The notes under the pieces are model-generated. The model had not been told where the DNA came from, ran no database searches, and saw nothing but the letters and a program-made list of their open reading frames with translations. This document shows positions 1 to 9,695 of a stretch of 64,000 bases of DNA, piece by piece; position 1 is the first letter of the stretch, and each line of letters begins with the position of its first letter. The translations under genes were made by a program, and so were the position numbers. The DNA lies in assembly GCF_000227135.1 (NCBI RefSeq), contig NC_018261.1, forward strand, positions 722,840-786,839, given 5' to 3'. The DNA is from Leishmania donovani. Taxonomy: Eukaryota > Euglenozoa > Kinetoplastea > Trypanosomatida > Trypanosomatidae.

Positions 1-76
1 GCACAAGAGCGAAACACTGAGAAGGCCGGCGCCGAGACAGACGGGAGAGGCAACGGCAGGGGTGGGGTGGGGCCCA

Positions 77-303
77 GACGACGCAGCACAGCGGACGAGG
101 AGAGAGGAGGCGGTAGGCAGGAGGGGGGTCAGATGGGAGAGCGGTGGAGAGTCGAGGTGTGGCGACGCGATGTCTGTGTTGCGGTGGCGTGCGCGCACAC
201 GCGTTGTTGTTGGGCGTGTTGTTGTGTGCGGGTGTGTTGTGAGGGGCCGAGGAGGGATGGGCGGCGTGGGCAGCAGTGTGCAGGGGGGAGAAGAGAGATA
301 CGG
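77..303 (-). repeat. Module A, amastin leader repeat, copy 1
   Basis: This is one of eight copies of a roughly 225-base module that sits just upstream of amastin start codons. The other copies are at 2757-2982, 6333-6428 (truncated), 9765-9991, 16304-16527, 16819-17050, 21078-21304 and 21572-21742 (left end lost in a gap). Read on the minus strand it ends in a long pyrimidine-rich stretch that contains no AG. It also carries a conserved ACAG/ACATCGCG site that could serve as a spliced-leader acceptor. The amastin served by copy 1 lies just left of the window. Confidence 0.75.
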
Positions 304-311
304 ACAGAAGG

Positions 312-720
312 AGAGAGAGAGTGGGGCACATGATGAGGCATCGGCGGAGAAAGCGGCTGCGCTGCCAGAGGGCGCGCGCACACACACATACACATATACA
401 CCTGCACGCACATGGCGCAGCCCCACCACGGGCAGCAGCAAGGAGCGCCGCCCGCACCCCCTACCCTGCCCTCTCGGGGAGGAGGGGGGCGGCAGTGGCG
501 GCGGTGACGCTGTTGGTTTGAACGAGTCGGACAAGGGAAGCAAGCATGATAACGAGCAGGCACGCGCGCAGGAAGGCGTGCCGCAAAGGAAACACAGGAC
601 AAGCAAGAGAGGAGTAAAAAGCGCACGCACGCTCTCCGCCCTGCCAGGCGAGGACAGCGTAATAACAGGCGTTTGGCGGTTTTGTCGTTACAGACACACA
701 CACACAGCAGTTTTGAACTA
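312..720. repeat. Module G, spacer repeat, copy 1
   Basis: This sequence recurs at about 12796-13160 and 17780-18085. The copies share GC-rich blocks and a stretch ending near a gtttggcggttttgtcgtta motif. Copy 1 carries an extra CA-rich insertion near 380-405. No reading frame is conserved between the copies, so I regard it as untranslated spacer. Confidence 0.65.
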
Positions 721-788
721 TATCCACTGATCATCTAACCGGGCCTTTCTGTTTGCATCTCATCACAAACGCTTTTACTTTCATCACA

Positions 789-925
789 CCGCCTCCACGC
801 CTCCACGCACAAGCCGGCAGATGCGCGCGTACAGCCACCGTGCGCCCCTACGCCCTGTGGCACGGCGGCCACATCCGCGTCGTCGAGGACGAGCCGTCCT
901 GCCGCTGCATCGGCGCCACACGCAG
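789..925. repeat. Module B, spacer repeat, copy 1
   Basis: Module B contains the core caagccggcagatgcgcgcg. It recurs at about 3871-4010, 7341-7490, 7590-7656, 7756-7905, 10526-10594, 13276-13425 and 18196-18345. Several copies are preceded by a short TA microsatellite, for example around 3803-3820 and 7277-7290. The copies at 7590-7656 and 7756-7905 flank a 99-N gap and repeat the same bases right up to it. Confidence 0.65.
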
Positions 926-1374
926 CGGGGCGCACGGCACNNNNNNNNNNNNNNNNNNNNNNNNNNNNNNNNNNNNNNNNNNNNNNNNNNNNNNNNNNNN
1001 NNNNNNNNNNNNNNNNNNNNNNNNNNNNNNNNNNNNNNNNNNNNNNNNNNNNNNNNNNNNNNNNNNNNNNNNNNNNNNNNNNNNNNNNNNNNNNNNNNNN
1101 NNNGAGGGAGAATGCTGCCCAGCCTCCGGTCAGGGCCCTGTGAGGCCCTGCAGTGTAGTCGACCTGGATGCAGTGCTTCTCTCCCCACAGTCGCGTCGGT
1201 GCGCTGCAACCCGTCACATACGGCGTGGCAACTCCACACGGTGGAGCCTGGAGGACTCGGTGGGGTGCGTAAGCAACGAAGCCATCGAAACAAATCGCGC
1301 AGGAGAGAGGCGAGGAGACACAGCGACACAGGGGGCGCACACGCAGACGGGCTCGAGCCAGACGCCAGAGGAGC

Positions 1375-1535
1375 GAGCAGGAAAGCAGCGCCGCCTCTGC
1401 TCCGCTCCACCGTCGCACTCGCTCGTGCCGCCGCGCATTCTCCGGTGCTGCCCCTCGCCTGCAGTCCCGTTCCCGCGTGTATAGGTGTGTATGCGTGTAC
1501 GCGCCTGCTGTGCTGCACGGCTGCTGCCCGTGCCT
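1375..1535. repeat. Module C, spacer repeat, copy 1
   Basis: Module C recurs at about 8349-8500, 13848-14010, 18768-18930 and 19190-19350, with a diverged relative near 4820-4980. It is followed by module H in most copies. It is GC-rich and carries no conserved open frame. The last two copies flank the gap at 19091-19189, so one of them may be an assembly duplicate. Confidence 0.6.
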
Positions 1536-1939
1536 GCGTCGTCGCCACAGCCAGCCGCCTCCGCCAGCACACACGCGCACAGGGAGGGTGCGAGCAGCGG
1601 AGGGAGGCGCAGAGGCGCACGCACACGCCACGCACCTCTCTCTGCGCGCAGAGCAGAACAGCAAGCATGAGCTAGCTCGAAAGAGACGAGCGTCGAGTAA
1701 GGCGAGAGCGTGGGGCGGCACCCGCGAACAACGGCAGCGTAAGTGAGCGATGGCCGCGGGGGCCGCTCACGGAACAAGAGGGAGGAGGGTCGCAGGGGTG
1801 CATGCGCCTGCACACACGCAGCCGCCGTGTATCACACGCAGGCATGCGGGAAGTGCTGCAATCGCCCCCTTGGCAGCGGTGCCTGTGCACGGCGGTGCCG
1901 CTGCTGCCCGCGCACGCGCACGCACACACGACAGGGAGC

Positions 1940-2050
1940 GAGAGGGCTGGGCCGGCGAAGGGCACACACGGGAACCCGCAGCTTGCGCACCCTCATCCTC
2001 GCCGACACCGGCTCCACCACGAGGACGCCAGTGTGGGAGAGGGACCGCTC
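1940..2050 (-). repeat. Module D, amastin 3'-boundary repeat, copy 1
   Basis: This is one of six copies of a block that lies 30-60 bases beyond an amastin stop codon, in the 3' UTR. The others are at about 5515-5627, 8944-9057, 15032-15146, 15471-15586 and 19761-19875. The copies next to 2093, 5668, 15641 and 19915 abut a visible amastin 3' end. The copies at 8944 and 15032 run into N gaps, which implies amastin genes hidden there. The constant position next to a stop codon would suit a 3' UTR element, but no function is shown. Confidence 0.7.
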
Positions 2051-2092
2051 CGCTCTCAACCGCGCTACCCGCTCCCTCCTACTACCTCCATC

Positions 2093-2725
2093 CTACTCCT
2101 GCGCTGTCGGTGGCTCTGCCTTTTTATCAACAGCACTCTCGGTGTCGGTATAAGGGAGCAGGAGGATGATCATGTTGATGATATCCAGTATCCAGGCCAC
2201 CACAAAAAGGAAAAAGCTCGCACCGAGTCTATACCCTATACTGCTAAGTCGCCTGCAATTTTGGCCATCGTCCTTGCTGAACGTGGCGGCCACGATTACT
2301 ATCGCAACGCACAAAATTACACTGCCGACGATGTTGAGCGCCATGCAGGTTAGGCGCAAGACAGCGAAGCAGAACAGCAAAGTAAAGCCCGCGATAAACG
2401 CAGCGCCGTACACGACGATGGAGACAATCACGAATATCTGCAGAGCACGAAAACGCCTTAGTCTATCAGGGCAGTAATGAAATATATCATCCAATGTCAG
2501 GTCGGAATGAAGTGATGAGCAGTCGTTCTTGAAACCCCACAAGGTGATACAAATTAGCGTCTTCGACATCCCAGCAGGGTTTGAGCGGAAAATGTCCAGA
2601 GGCGTTCCCACCAGTAACAGAATGAACGCCACGAACTGGAGGACCACGTAGAGAATGAGAGTCCTCTTATAATCCAGTGGCACAGCAGGAAGACACCGAA
2701 GCGATGGAAACGGCAACCCGGACAT
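2093..2725 (-). CDS. Amastin-like surface protein, copy 1
   Basis: This is a 210-residue amastin. Amastins are four-pass surface glycoproteins of trypanosomatids, in Leishmania mostly made by the intracellular amastigote. The protein starts at the ATG at 2725 and carries the amastin signature CITLWGFKNDC in the first extracellular loop. The four hydrophobic segments are at about residues 22-40, 95-117, 120-145 and 165-190. The N-terminus is longer than in copies 2 and 4 and begins MSGLPFPSLR. The frame stays open upstream through the leader repeat, but that part is Pro/Thr/His-rich and is not expected to be coding. No frameshift is seen. I am confident of the family; the exact start depends on the splice site. 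Confidence 0.92.
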   Translation of the reverse strand: MSGLPFPSLRCLPAVPLDYKRTLILYVVLQFVAFILLLVGTPLDIFRSNPAGMSKTLICITLWGFKNDCSSLHSDLTLDDIFHYCPDRLRRFRALQIFVIVSIVVYGAAFIAGFTLLFCFAVLRLTCMALNIVGSVILCVAIVIVAATFSKDDGQNCRRLSSIGYRLGASFFLFVVAWILDIINMIILLLPYTDTESAVDKKAEPPTAQE

Positions 2726-2854
2726 CGTCACAAAAAGGAGCGACAAGTCGAAAAAAACGACGCAGCACAGCGGACGAGGAGAGAGGAGGCGGTAGGCAGG
2801 AGGGGGGTCAGATGGGAGAGCGGTGGAGAGTCGAGGTGTGGCGACGCGATGTCT
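2726..2854 (-). promoter_or_regulatory. AG-free amastin leader, copy 1
   Basis: On the minus strand no AG dinucleotide occurs between the ACAG at 2853-2854 and the start codon at 2725. Since trans-splicing uses an AG, the conserved ACAG/ACATCGCG site in module A is the nearest possible spliced-leader acceptor. This predicts a 5' UTR of about 127 bases. The acceptor is predicted, not mapped. Confidence 0.45.
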
Positions 2855-2982
2855 GTATTGCGGTGGCGTGCGCGCGCACGCGTTGTTGTTGGGCGTGTTG
2901 TTGTGTGCGGGTGTGGTGTGAGGGGCCGAGGAGGGATGGGCGGCGTGGGCAGCAGTGTGCAGGGGGGAGAAGAGAGGGACGG
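2757..2982 (-). repeat. Module A, amastin leader repeat, copy 2
   Basis: This full-length copy lies directly upstream of the amastin start at 2725. It differs from copy 1 by a few substitutions, for example tgtattgcgg instead of tgtgttgcgg. Confidence 0.75.
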
Positions 2983-5069
2983 ATAGACGGGGAGAGACAT
3001 GCGGGGGAGGCAGTGGTGACGAGACAGGCAAGTGGCACTGCGGCGCGTGCACAGCGGGGGCGCATGGGCCATTGGCTGGCACATACACGCAAAGGAAAAA
3101 TATGGGCAGCGAATGAGGAATGCAACAGCGCGCGCCTGCATGCGACGGCGCAGCACGACCACGGGCACCAGCAGAGAGCGCGGCGTGCCCGCAGTTCTAC
3201 ACGTCCTCTCGTGGAACAGATGCAGATGGCAGTGGTGGCGGTGGCGTTGTCGGGTTGAGGGAGTCGGACAAGGGAGGCAAGCATGAGAGCGATGAGGCAC
3301 GCGCGCAGGAAGGCGCGTCACGAAGCACAAAAAAATAAACAAAGCACAAACAAGAGAGAAGGGNNNNNNNNNNNNNNNNNNNNNNNNNNNNNNNNNNNNN
3401 NNNNNNNNNNNNNNNNNNNNNNNNNNNNNNNNNNNNNNNNNNNNNNNNNNNNNNNNNNNNNNGCAGCGAATGAGGAATGCAACAGCGCGCGCCTGCATGC
3501 GACGGCGCAGCACGACCACGGGCACCAGCAGAGAGCGCGGCGTGCCCGCAGTTCTACACGTCCTCTCGTGGAACAGATGCAGATGGCAGTGGTGGCGGTG
3601 GCGTTGTCGGGTTGAGGGAGTCGGACAAGGGAGGCAAGCATGAGAGCGATGAGGCACGCGCGCAGGAAGGCGCGTCACGAAGCACAAAAACAAAGCACAA
3701 ACAAGAGAGAAGGGAGAAGCAAACGCCCTCCGCCCTGTCAGGCGAGGACAACGTCATGTGAGGCGTTAGGCGGTGGTCTTGGTGCGCATACACACAGATA
3801 TAGATGAATATATATATATGCACTCGTCGTTCAGTCGCATCCATGTACCTGCCGTCTGAATACGGGAGGCATGCACCCGCTTTTTACCGCCTCCACGCCA
3901 CCACGCACAAGCCGGCAGATGCGCGCGTACAGCCACCGTGCGCCCCTACGCCCTGTGGCACGGCGGCCACATCCGCGTCGTCGAGGACGAGCCGTCCTGC
4001 CACTGCACCGGGTCATGCGCCTAACGGGCTCGGCCTGTCCTGCCCCGTCCCTCCCCGTTCCCCTACGCGCATGCCTCAGCGGCGCCGCACGCCGTCATGC
4101 GAGCGCTGCCGGCCTCACGGTCCCGCTCTCCACGGCGGAGGCGGTGGCGTCTGTCGGTGGGGAGGGGGTGGCAAAGGGTAGCAGGGCGTTCGTGGGGAGT
4201 GGTGGCTCTGCGTGCCGCACGAGCCCAGGGAGAACGTTGCACAGCCCCAGGTCAGGGCCCTCTGTGTGAGGCCCTGCAGTGCAGTCGACCTGCGTGCCGT
4301 AGCATGCGGCGTGGTGACTTCCCACGGCGGAGTCCGGAGGACTCGGTGGGGTGCGTCAGCAACGAAGCCATCGAAACACATCGCGCAGGAGAGAGGCGAG
4401 GAGACACAGCGACACAGGGGGCGCGCACGCNNNNNNNNNNNNNNNNNNNNNNNNNNNNNNNNNNNNNNNNNNNNNNNNNNNNNNNNNNNNNNNNNNNNNN
4501 NNNNNNNNNNNNNNNNNNNNNNNNNNNNNTGGCAAAGGGTAGCAGGGCGTTCGTGGGGAGTGGTGGCTCTGCGTGCCGCACGAGCCCAGGGAGAACGTTG
4601 CACAGCCCCAGGTCAGGGCCCTCTGTGTGAGGCCCTGCAGTGCAGTCGACCTGCGTGCCGTAGCATGCGGCGTGGTGACTTCCCACGGCGGAGTCCGGAG
4701 GACTCGGTGGGGTGCGTCAGCAACGAAGCCATCGAAACACATCGCGCAGGAGAGAGGCGAGGAGACACAGCGACACAGGGGGCGCACACGCAGACGGGCT
4801 CGAGCCAGACGCCGGAGGAGCGAGCAGGAAAGCAGCATCGGCTCTGTTCCGCTCCAACGCGTATTCTGCTGTCCTGCTTCGCCTGCTACCCCCTGCCAGC
4901 GCGCCCGTGTGTGTGTGTGTGTGTGTGCATGTGTGTGCTCGGCGGTATGGCTGCTGCCCTTGCCTGCGCCATCGCCTCAGTCAGCCGCCTCCGCCAGCAC
5001 ACACGCGCACAGGAGAAAGGGGGGGGGTGCGGAGAGCGACAAGAGGGGCACGCGCACGCGCACACGACA

Positions 5070-5255
5070 CACCTCTCTCTGCGCGGAGGAGAGAACAGCA
5101 AGCATCGCAGAACCCGAAAGAGAAACGAGCGTCGAGGAACGCGAGAGCGCCGGGCGGCACCCGCGAGCAACGCACGAAAACAGAGACGCGCGAACAACGG
5201 CAGCGTAAGCGAGGGAGGGGCGCGGTCGCGGGGGCCGCTCACGGAAGAAGAGGGA
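5070..5255. repeat. Module H, spacer repeat, copy 1
   Basis: This block recurs nearly unchanged at about 8610-8800 and 11475-11665. Shorter, diverged forms occur at about 1636-1780, 14060-14210, 19017-19090 and 19457-19610. It ends in a purine-rich run followed by ggggccgctcacgga. It is non-coding, with no frame shared by all copies. Confidence 0.6.
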
Positions 5256-5514
5256 GGAGGGGCACAGGGGGCGCCTGCACACAGACACACACGCATACAG
5301 GCGCCGTGTGCCATCAGCACTCCTGGAGAGAGTGCCGCAACCACCCCTCGGCAGCTGTCCCGGTGCANNNNNNNNNNNNNNNNNNNNNNNNNNNNNNNNN
5401 NNNNNNNNNNNNNNNNNNNNNNNNNNNNNNNNNNNNNNNNNNNNNNNNNNNNNNNNNNNNNNNNNNTCCCGGTGCACGGCGTGCCGCACACGCATGCACG
5501 CAGGACAGGGCAGC

Positions 5515-5627
5515 GAGAGGGCTGGGCCGGCGAAGGGCACACACGCCAATCCGCAGCTTGCGCACCCTCATCCTCGCCGACACCCGCTCCACCACGAGGA
5601 CGCCGGTGTGGGGGAGGGGCCGCGCCG
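5515..5627 (-). repeat. Module D, amastin 3'-boundary repeat, copy 2
   Basis: This block lies about 40 bases downstream (lower coordinates) of the stop codon of the amastin at 5668-6246. See the entry at 1940-2050 for the family. Confidence 0.7.
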
Positions 5628-5667
5628 CTCGCAAGCTCGCCCTCCGTCTCCTCCTACTACCTCCATC

Positions 5668-6246
5668 CTACTCCTTCGCGGTCGGCAGCTCTGCCCTTCG
5701 ATTCGCTCCAGCGTCCACGCCAGCGAAGGGAAGGAGCAGCAAGAAAATGTTGATGATATCCAGTATCCAGGCCAGCACAAAGAGAACGAAGCCGGCACCA
5801 TATCTTCCCAGCGTCTTTACCGGCAGGCACGCTCTGTCGTCAGTCTTGTTGTATGTCACCGCCATGGCCGCCCACACAACGCACGAGGTGACCATGCCGA
5901 CCACGTTGAGTACCAGGCAGACCCACCGGAGCAAAGAGCAGCAGAACAGCAAAATCAATCCAAGAATGAACGCTGCGCCGTACACGAAGATGGAGATGAT
6001 GGCGCATCCCTGCGCAAGGCGGAATCGGGCGATGCGTGAAGGGCACTTTTCAAAAGACACATCGACTGTGCGAACGTAATTCAAAGAGAAGCAGTCACGT
6101 TTAAAACCCCATAGGGTTATGCACTGGCCAACGAAAACACTGCTGTTGCTGCTGCGGAACATGTCAATCGGCGTTCCCACCAGCACGAAGAAGAACGCCA
6201 CGAACTGGAGGACCACGTAGAGAATGAGGGGTACACTGGGCGCCAT
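5668..6246 (-). CDS. Amastin-like surface protein, copy 2
   Basis: This is a 192-residue amastin with the signature CITLWGFKRDC and four membrane segments, at about residues 5-25, 78-100, 105-130 and 150-175. It starts at the ATG at 6246 (MAPSVPLILY), just before the first membrane segment, as is usual in the family. The C-terminus is a short hydrophilic tail ending in TAKE. It is nearly identical to the truncated copy at 6427-6935. The two differ by at least two codons near the C-terminus (Gly to Ala in RYGAGF and Ile to Val in ILDII), so they appear to be separate copies and not one sequence assembled twice. Its own leader has been cut short by the upstream rearrangement. Confidence 0.93.
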   Translation of the reverse strand: MAPSVPLILYVVLQFVAFFFVLVGTPIDMFRSSNSSVFVGQCITLWGFKRDCFSLNYVRTVDVSFEKCPSRIARFRLAQGCAIISIFVYGAAFILGLILLFCCSLLRWVCLVLNVVGMVTSCVVWAAMAVTYNKTDDRACLPVKTLGRYGAGFVLFVLAWILDIINIFLLLLPFAGVDAGANRRAELPTAKE

Positions 6247-6492
6247 GGGCGACAACGCACAAGAGCGAGAGAGTGCGAAGGGCGGCGCCGAGGCAGGCGG
6301 CAGAGGCAGCGGCAGGGGTGGGGTGGGGGCAAGACGACGCAGCACGGCGGACGAGGAGAGAGGAGGCGGTAGGCAGGAGGGGGGTCAGATGGGAGAGCGG
6401 TGGAGAGTCGAGGTGTGGCGACGCGATGCAAGAAAATGTTGATGACATCCAGTATCCAGGCCAGCACAAAGAGAACGAAGGCGGCACCATAT
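6247..6492 (-). promoter_or_regulatory. Very long AG-free leader of amastin copy 2
   Basis: No AG occurs on the minus strand for 246 bases upstream of the start codon at 6246. The usual module A acceptor is missing because that copy is truncated. The nearest AG lies inside the coding part of the chimeric amastin copy, at 6493-6494. If the assembly is right, mature mRNA for copy 2 must either be spliced inside its neighbour or not be made normally. Confidence 0.4.
6333..6428 (-). repeat. Module A, truncated copy 3
   Basis: Only the start-codon-proximal 96 bases of the module are present. The module stops at gcgatg and is joined directly to amastin coding sequence of the next copy. The conserved ACAG site is lost. 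Confidence 0.7.
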
Positions 6493-6935
6493 CTTCCCAG
6501 CGTCTTTACCGGCAGGCACGCTCTGTCGTCAGTCTTGTTGTATGTCACCGCCATGGCCGCCCACACAACGCACGAGGTGACCATGCCGACCACGTTGAGT
6601 ACCAGGCAGACCCACCGGAGCAAAGAGCAGCAGAACAGCAAAATCAATCCAAGAATGAACGCTGCGCCGTACACGAAGATGGAGATGATGGCGCATCCCT
6701 GCGCAAGGCGGAATCGGGCGATGCGTGAAGGGCACTTTTCAAAAGACACATCGACTGTGCGAACGTAATTCAAAGAGAAGCAGTCACGTTTAAAACCCCA
6801 TAGGGTTATGCACTGGCCAACGAAAACACTGCTGTTGCTGCTGCGGAACATGTCAATCGGCGTTCCCACCAGCACGAAGAAGAACGCCACGAACTGGAGG
6901 ACCACGTAGAGAATGAGGGGTACACTGGGCGCCAT

Positions 6936-9057
6936 GGGCGACAACGCACAAGAGCGAGAGAGTGCGAANNNNNNNNNNNNNNNNNNNNNNNNNNNNNNNN
7001 NNNNNNNNNNNNNNNNNNNNNNNNNNNNNNNNNNNNNNNNNNNNNNNNNNNNNNNNNNNNNNNNNNNTGTCGGGTTGAGGGAGTCGGACAAGGTGGGTAA
7101 GCATGAGAGCGATGAGGCACGCGCGCAGGAAGGCGCGTCACGAAGCACAAAAAAATAAACAAAGCACAAACAAGAGAGAAGGGAGAAGCAAACGCCCTCC
7201 GCCCTGTCAGGCGAGGACAACGTCATGTGAGGCGTTAGGCGGTGGTCTTGGTGCGCATACACACAGATATAGATGAATATATATATATGCACTCGTCGTT
7301 CAGTCGCATCCATGTACCTGCCGTCTGAATACGGGAGGCATGCACCCGCTTTTTACCGCCTCCACGCCCCCACGCACAAGCCGGCAGATGCGCGCGTACA
7401 GCCACCGTGCGCCCCTACGCCCTGTGGCACGGCGGCCACATCCGCGTCGTCGAGGACGAGCCGTCCTGCCACTGCACCGGGTCATGCGCCTAACGGGCTC
7501 GGCCTGTCCTGCCCCGTCCCTCCCCGTTCCCCATATATGCACTCGTCGTTCAGTCGCATCCATGTACCTGCCGTCTGAATACGGGAGGCATGCACCCGCT
7601 TTTTACCGCCTCCACGCCACCACGCACAAGCCGGCAGATGCGCGCGTACAGCCACCNNNNNNNNNNNNNNNNNNNNNNNNNNNNNNNNNNNNNNNNNNNN
7701 NNNNNNNNNNNNNNNNNNNNNNNNNNNNNNNNNNNNNNNNNNNNNNNNNNNNNNNAGGCATGCACCCGCTTTTTACCGCCTCCACGCCACCACGCACAAG
7801 CCGGCAGATGCGCGCGTACAGCCACCGTGCGCCCCTACGCCCTGTGGCACGGCGGCCACATCCGCGTCGTCGAGGACGAGCCGTCCTGCCACTGCACCGG
7901 GTCATGCGCCTAACGGGCTCGGCCTGTCCTGCCCCGTCCCTCCCCGTTCCCCTACGCGCATGCCTCAGCGGCGCCGCACGCCGTCATGCGAGCGCTGCCG
8001 GCCTCACGGTCCCGCTCTCCACGGCGGAGGCGGTGGCGTCTGTCGGTGGGGAGGGGGTGGCAAAGGGTAGCAGGGCGTTCGTGGGGAGTGGTGGCTCTGC
8101 GTGCCGCACGAGCCCAGGGAGAACGTTGCACAGCCCCAGGTCAGGGCCCTCTGTGTGAGGCCCTGCAGTGCAGTCGACCTGCGTGCCGTAGCATGCGGCG
8201 TGGTGACTTCCCACGGCGGAGTCCGGAGGAGTCGGTGGGGTGCGTCAGCAACGAAGCCATCGAAACACATCGCGCAGGAGAGAGGCGAGGAGACACAGCG
8301 ACACAGGGGGCGCACACGCAGACGGGCTCGAGCCAGACGCCAGAGGAGCGAGCAGGAAAGCAGCGCCGCCGCTGCTCCGCTCCACCGTCGCACTCGCTCG
8401 TACCGCCGCGCATTCTCCGGTGCTGCCCCTCGCCTGCAGTCCCGTTCCCGCGTGTATAGGTGTGTATGCGTGTACGCGCCTGCTGTGCTGCACGGCTGCT
8501 TACCTTGCCTGCGCCATCGCCTCAGTCAGCCGCCTCCACCAGCACACACGCGCACAGAAGAAGGGGGGGGTGCGGAGAGCGACAAGAGGGGCACGCGCAC
8601 GCGCACACGACACACCTCTCTCTGCGCGGAGGAGAGAACAGCAAGCATCGCAGAACCCGAAAGAGAAACGAGCGTCGAGGAACGCGAGAGCGCCGGGCGG
8701 CACCCGCGAGCAACGCACGAAAACAGAGACGCGCGAACAACGGCAGCGTAAGCGAGGGAGGGGCGCGGTCGCGGGGGCCGCTCACGGAAGAAGAGGGAGG
8801 AGGGGCACAGGGGGCGCCTGCACACAGACACANNNNNNNNNNNNNNNNNNNNNNNNNNNNNNNNNNNNNNNNNNNNNNNNNNNNNNNNNNNNCTGTCCCG
8901 GTGCACGGCGTGCCGCACACGCATGCACGCAGGACAGGGCAGCGAGAGGGCTGGGCCGGCGAAGGGCACACACGCCAATCCGCAGCTTGCGCACCCTCAT
9001 CCTCGCCGACACCGGCTCCACCACGAGGACGCCGGTGTGGGGGAGGGGCCGCGCCGC
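6936..9057. other. Amastin spacer with gaps
   Basis: There is no gene here. The spacer contains gaps at 6969-7067, 7657-7755 and 8833-8892, several copies of module B (7341-7490, 7590-7656, 7756-7905), module C (8349-8500), module H (8610-8800) and module D (8944-9057). The 71 bases before the gap at 7657 are identical to the 71 bases after it. A further partial duplication of the TA-microsatellite/module B block lies at 7535-7656. Confidence 0.6.
8944..9057 (-). repeat. Module D, copy 3, next to a gap
   Basis: This 3'-boundary block ends exactly at the 604-N gap. By position it should be followed by an amastin stop codon, which supports a hidden gene in the gap. Confidence 0.65.
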
Positions 9058-9661
9058 NNNNNNNNNNNNNNNNNNNNNNNNNNNNNNNNNNNNNNNNNNN
9101 NNNNNNNNNNNNNNNNNNNNNNNNNNNNNNNNNNNNNNNNNNNNNNNNNNNNNNNNNNNNNNNNNNNNNNNNNNNNNNNNNNNNNNNNNNNNNNNNNNNN
9201 NNNNNNNNNNNNNNNNNNNNNNNNNNNNNNNNNNNNNNNNNNNNNNNNNNNNNNNNNNNNNNNNNNNNNNNNNNNNNNNNNNNNNNNNNNNNNNNNNNNN
9301 NNNNNNNNNNNNNNNNNNNNNNNNNNNNNNNNNNNNNNNNNNNNNNNNNNNNNNNNNNNNNNNNNNNNNNNNNNNNNNNNNNNNNNNNNNNNNNNNNNNN
9401 NNNNNNNNNNNNNNNNNNNNNNNNNNNNNNNNNNNNNNNNNNNNNNNNNNNNNNNNNNNNNNNNNNNNNNNNNNNNNNNNNNNNNNNNNNNNNNNNNNNN
9501 NNNNNNNNNNNNNNNNNNNNNNNNNNNNNNNNNNNNNNNNNNNNNNNNNNNNNNNNNNNNNNNNNNNNNNNNNNNNNNNNNNNNNNNNNNNNNNNNNNNN
9601 NNNNNNNNNNNNNNNNNNNNNNNNNNNNNNNNNNNNNNNNNNNNNNNNNNNNNNNNNNNNN

Positions 9662-9695
<34 letters not shown>

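Larger units (their letters stand above)
1..2092. other. Amastin spacer (left edge)
   Basis: There is no gene here. In the direction of transcription this stretch is the 3' flank of the amastin at 2093-2725 followed by the leader of an amastin that lies off the left edge. Positions 1-300 match 21002-21304, which lie directly upstream of the amastin start at 20991, so the off-window gene should start about 11 bases left of position 1. The stretch contains module A (77-303), module G (312-720), module B (789-925), an N gap (941-1103), modules C and H (1375-1780) and module D (1940-2050). Reading frames here are GC-rich repeat translations. Confidence 0.7.
2726..5667. other. Amastin spacer between copies 1 and 2
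   Basis: There is no gene here. The spacer holds module A (2757-2982), a TA-rich microsatellite near 3803-3820, module B (3871-4010), module H (5070-5255) and module D (5515-5627). Gaps lie at 3364-3462, 4431-4529 and 5368-5466. The 263 bases before the second gap reappear straight after it, and about 255 bases around the first gap are likewise repeated with one small indel. The real spacer is therefore probably shorter than shown. Confidence 0.65.
6117..6935 (-). pseudogene. Chimeric amastin with replaced C-terminus, copy 3
   Basis: From the ATG at 6935 this copy matches the neighbouring amastin through CITLWGFKRDC and all four membrane segments to about position 6428. There it breaks in the fourth segment, just after VINIFL. 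The frame continues without a stop for about 100 residues into module A and then into the next amastin gene read in another frame, ending at 6117. About 23 normal C-terminal residues are lost and the new tail is Pro/Ser/Arg-rich. The junction shares a few bases (gcaagaaaatg) with the normal copy, which suggests unequal recombination or a misjoin. It is probably a non-functional rearranged copy, but a fusion protein of 272 residues is open in sequence. Confidence 0.65.

Noticed and set aside
62..730. Open frames through spacer repeats on the plus strand
   Set aside because: They are GC-rich repeat translations, opposite to all genes, not conserved in frame between module copies, and often run through N gaps.
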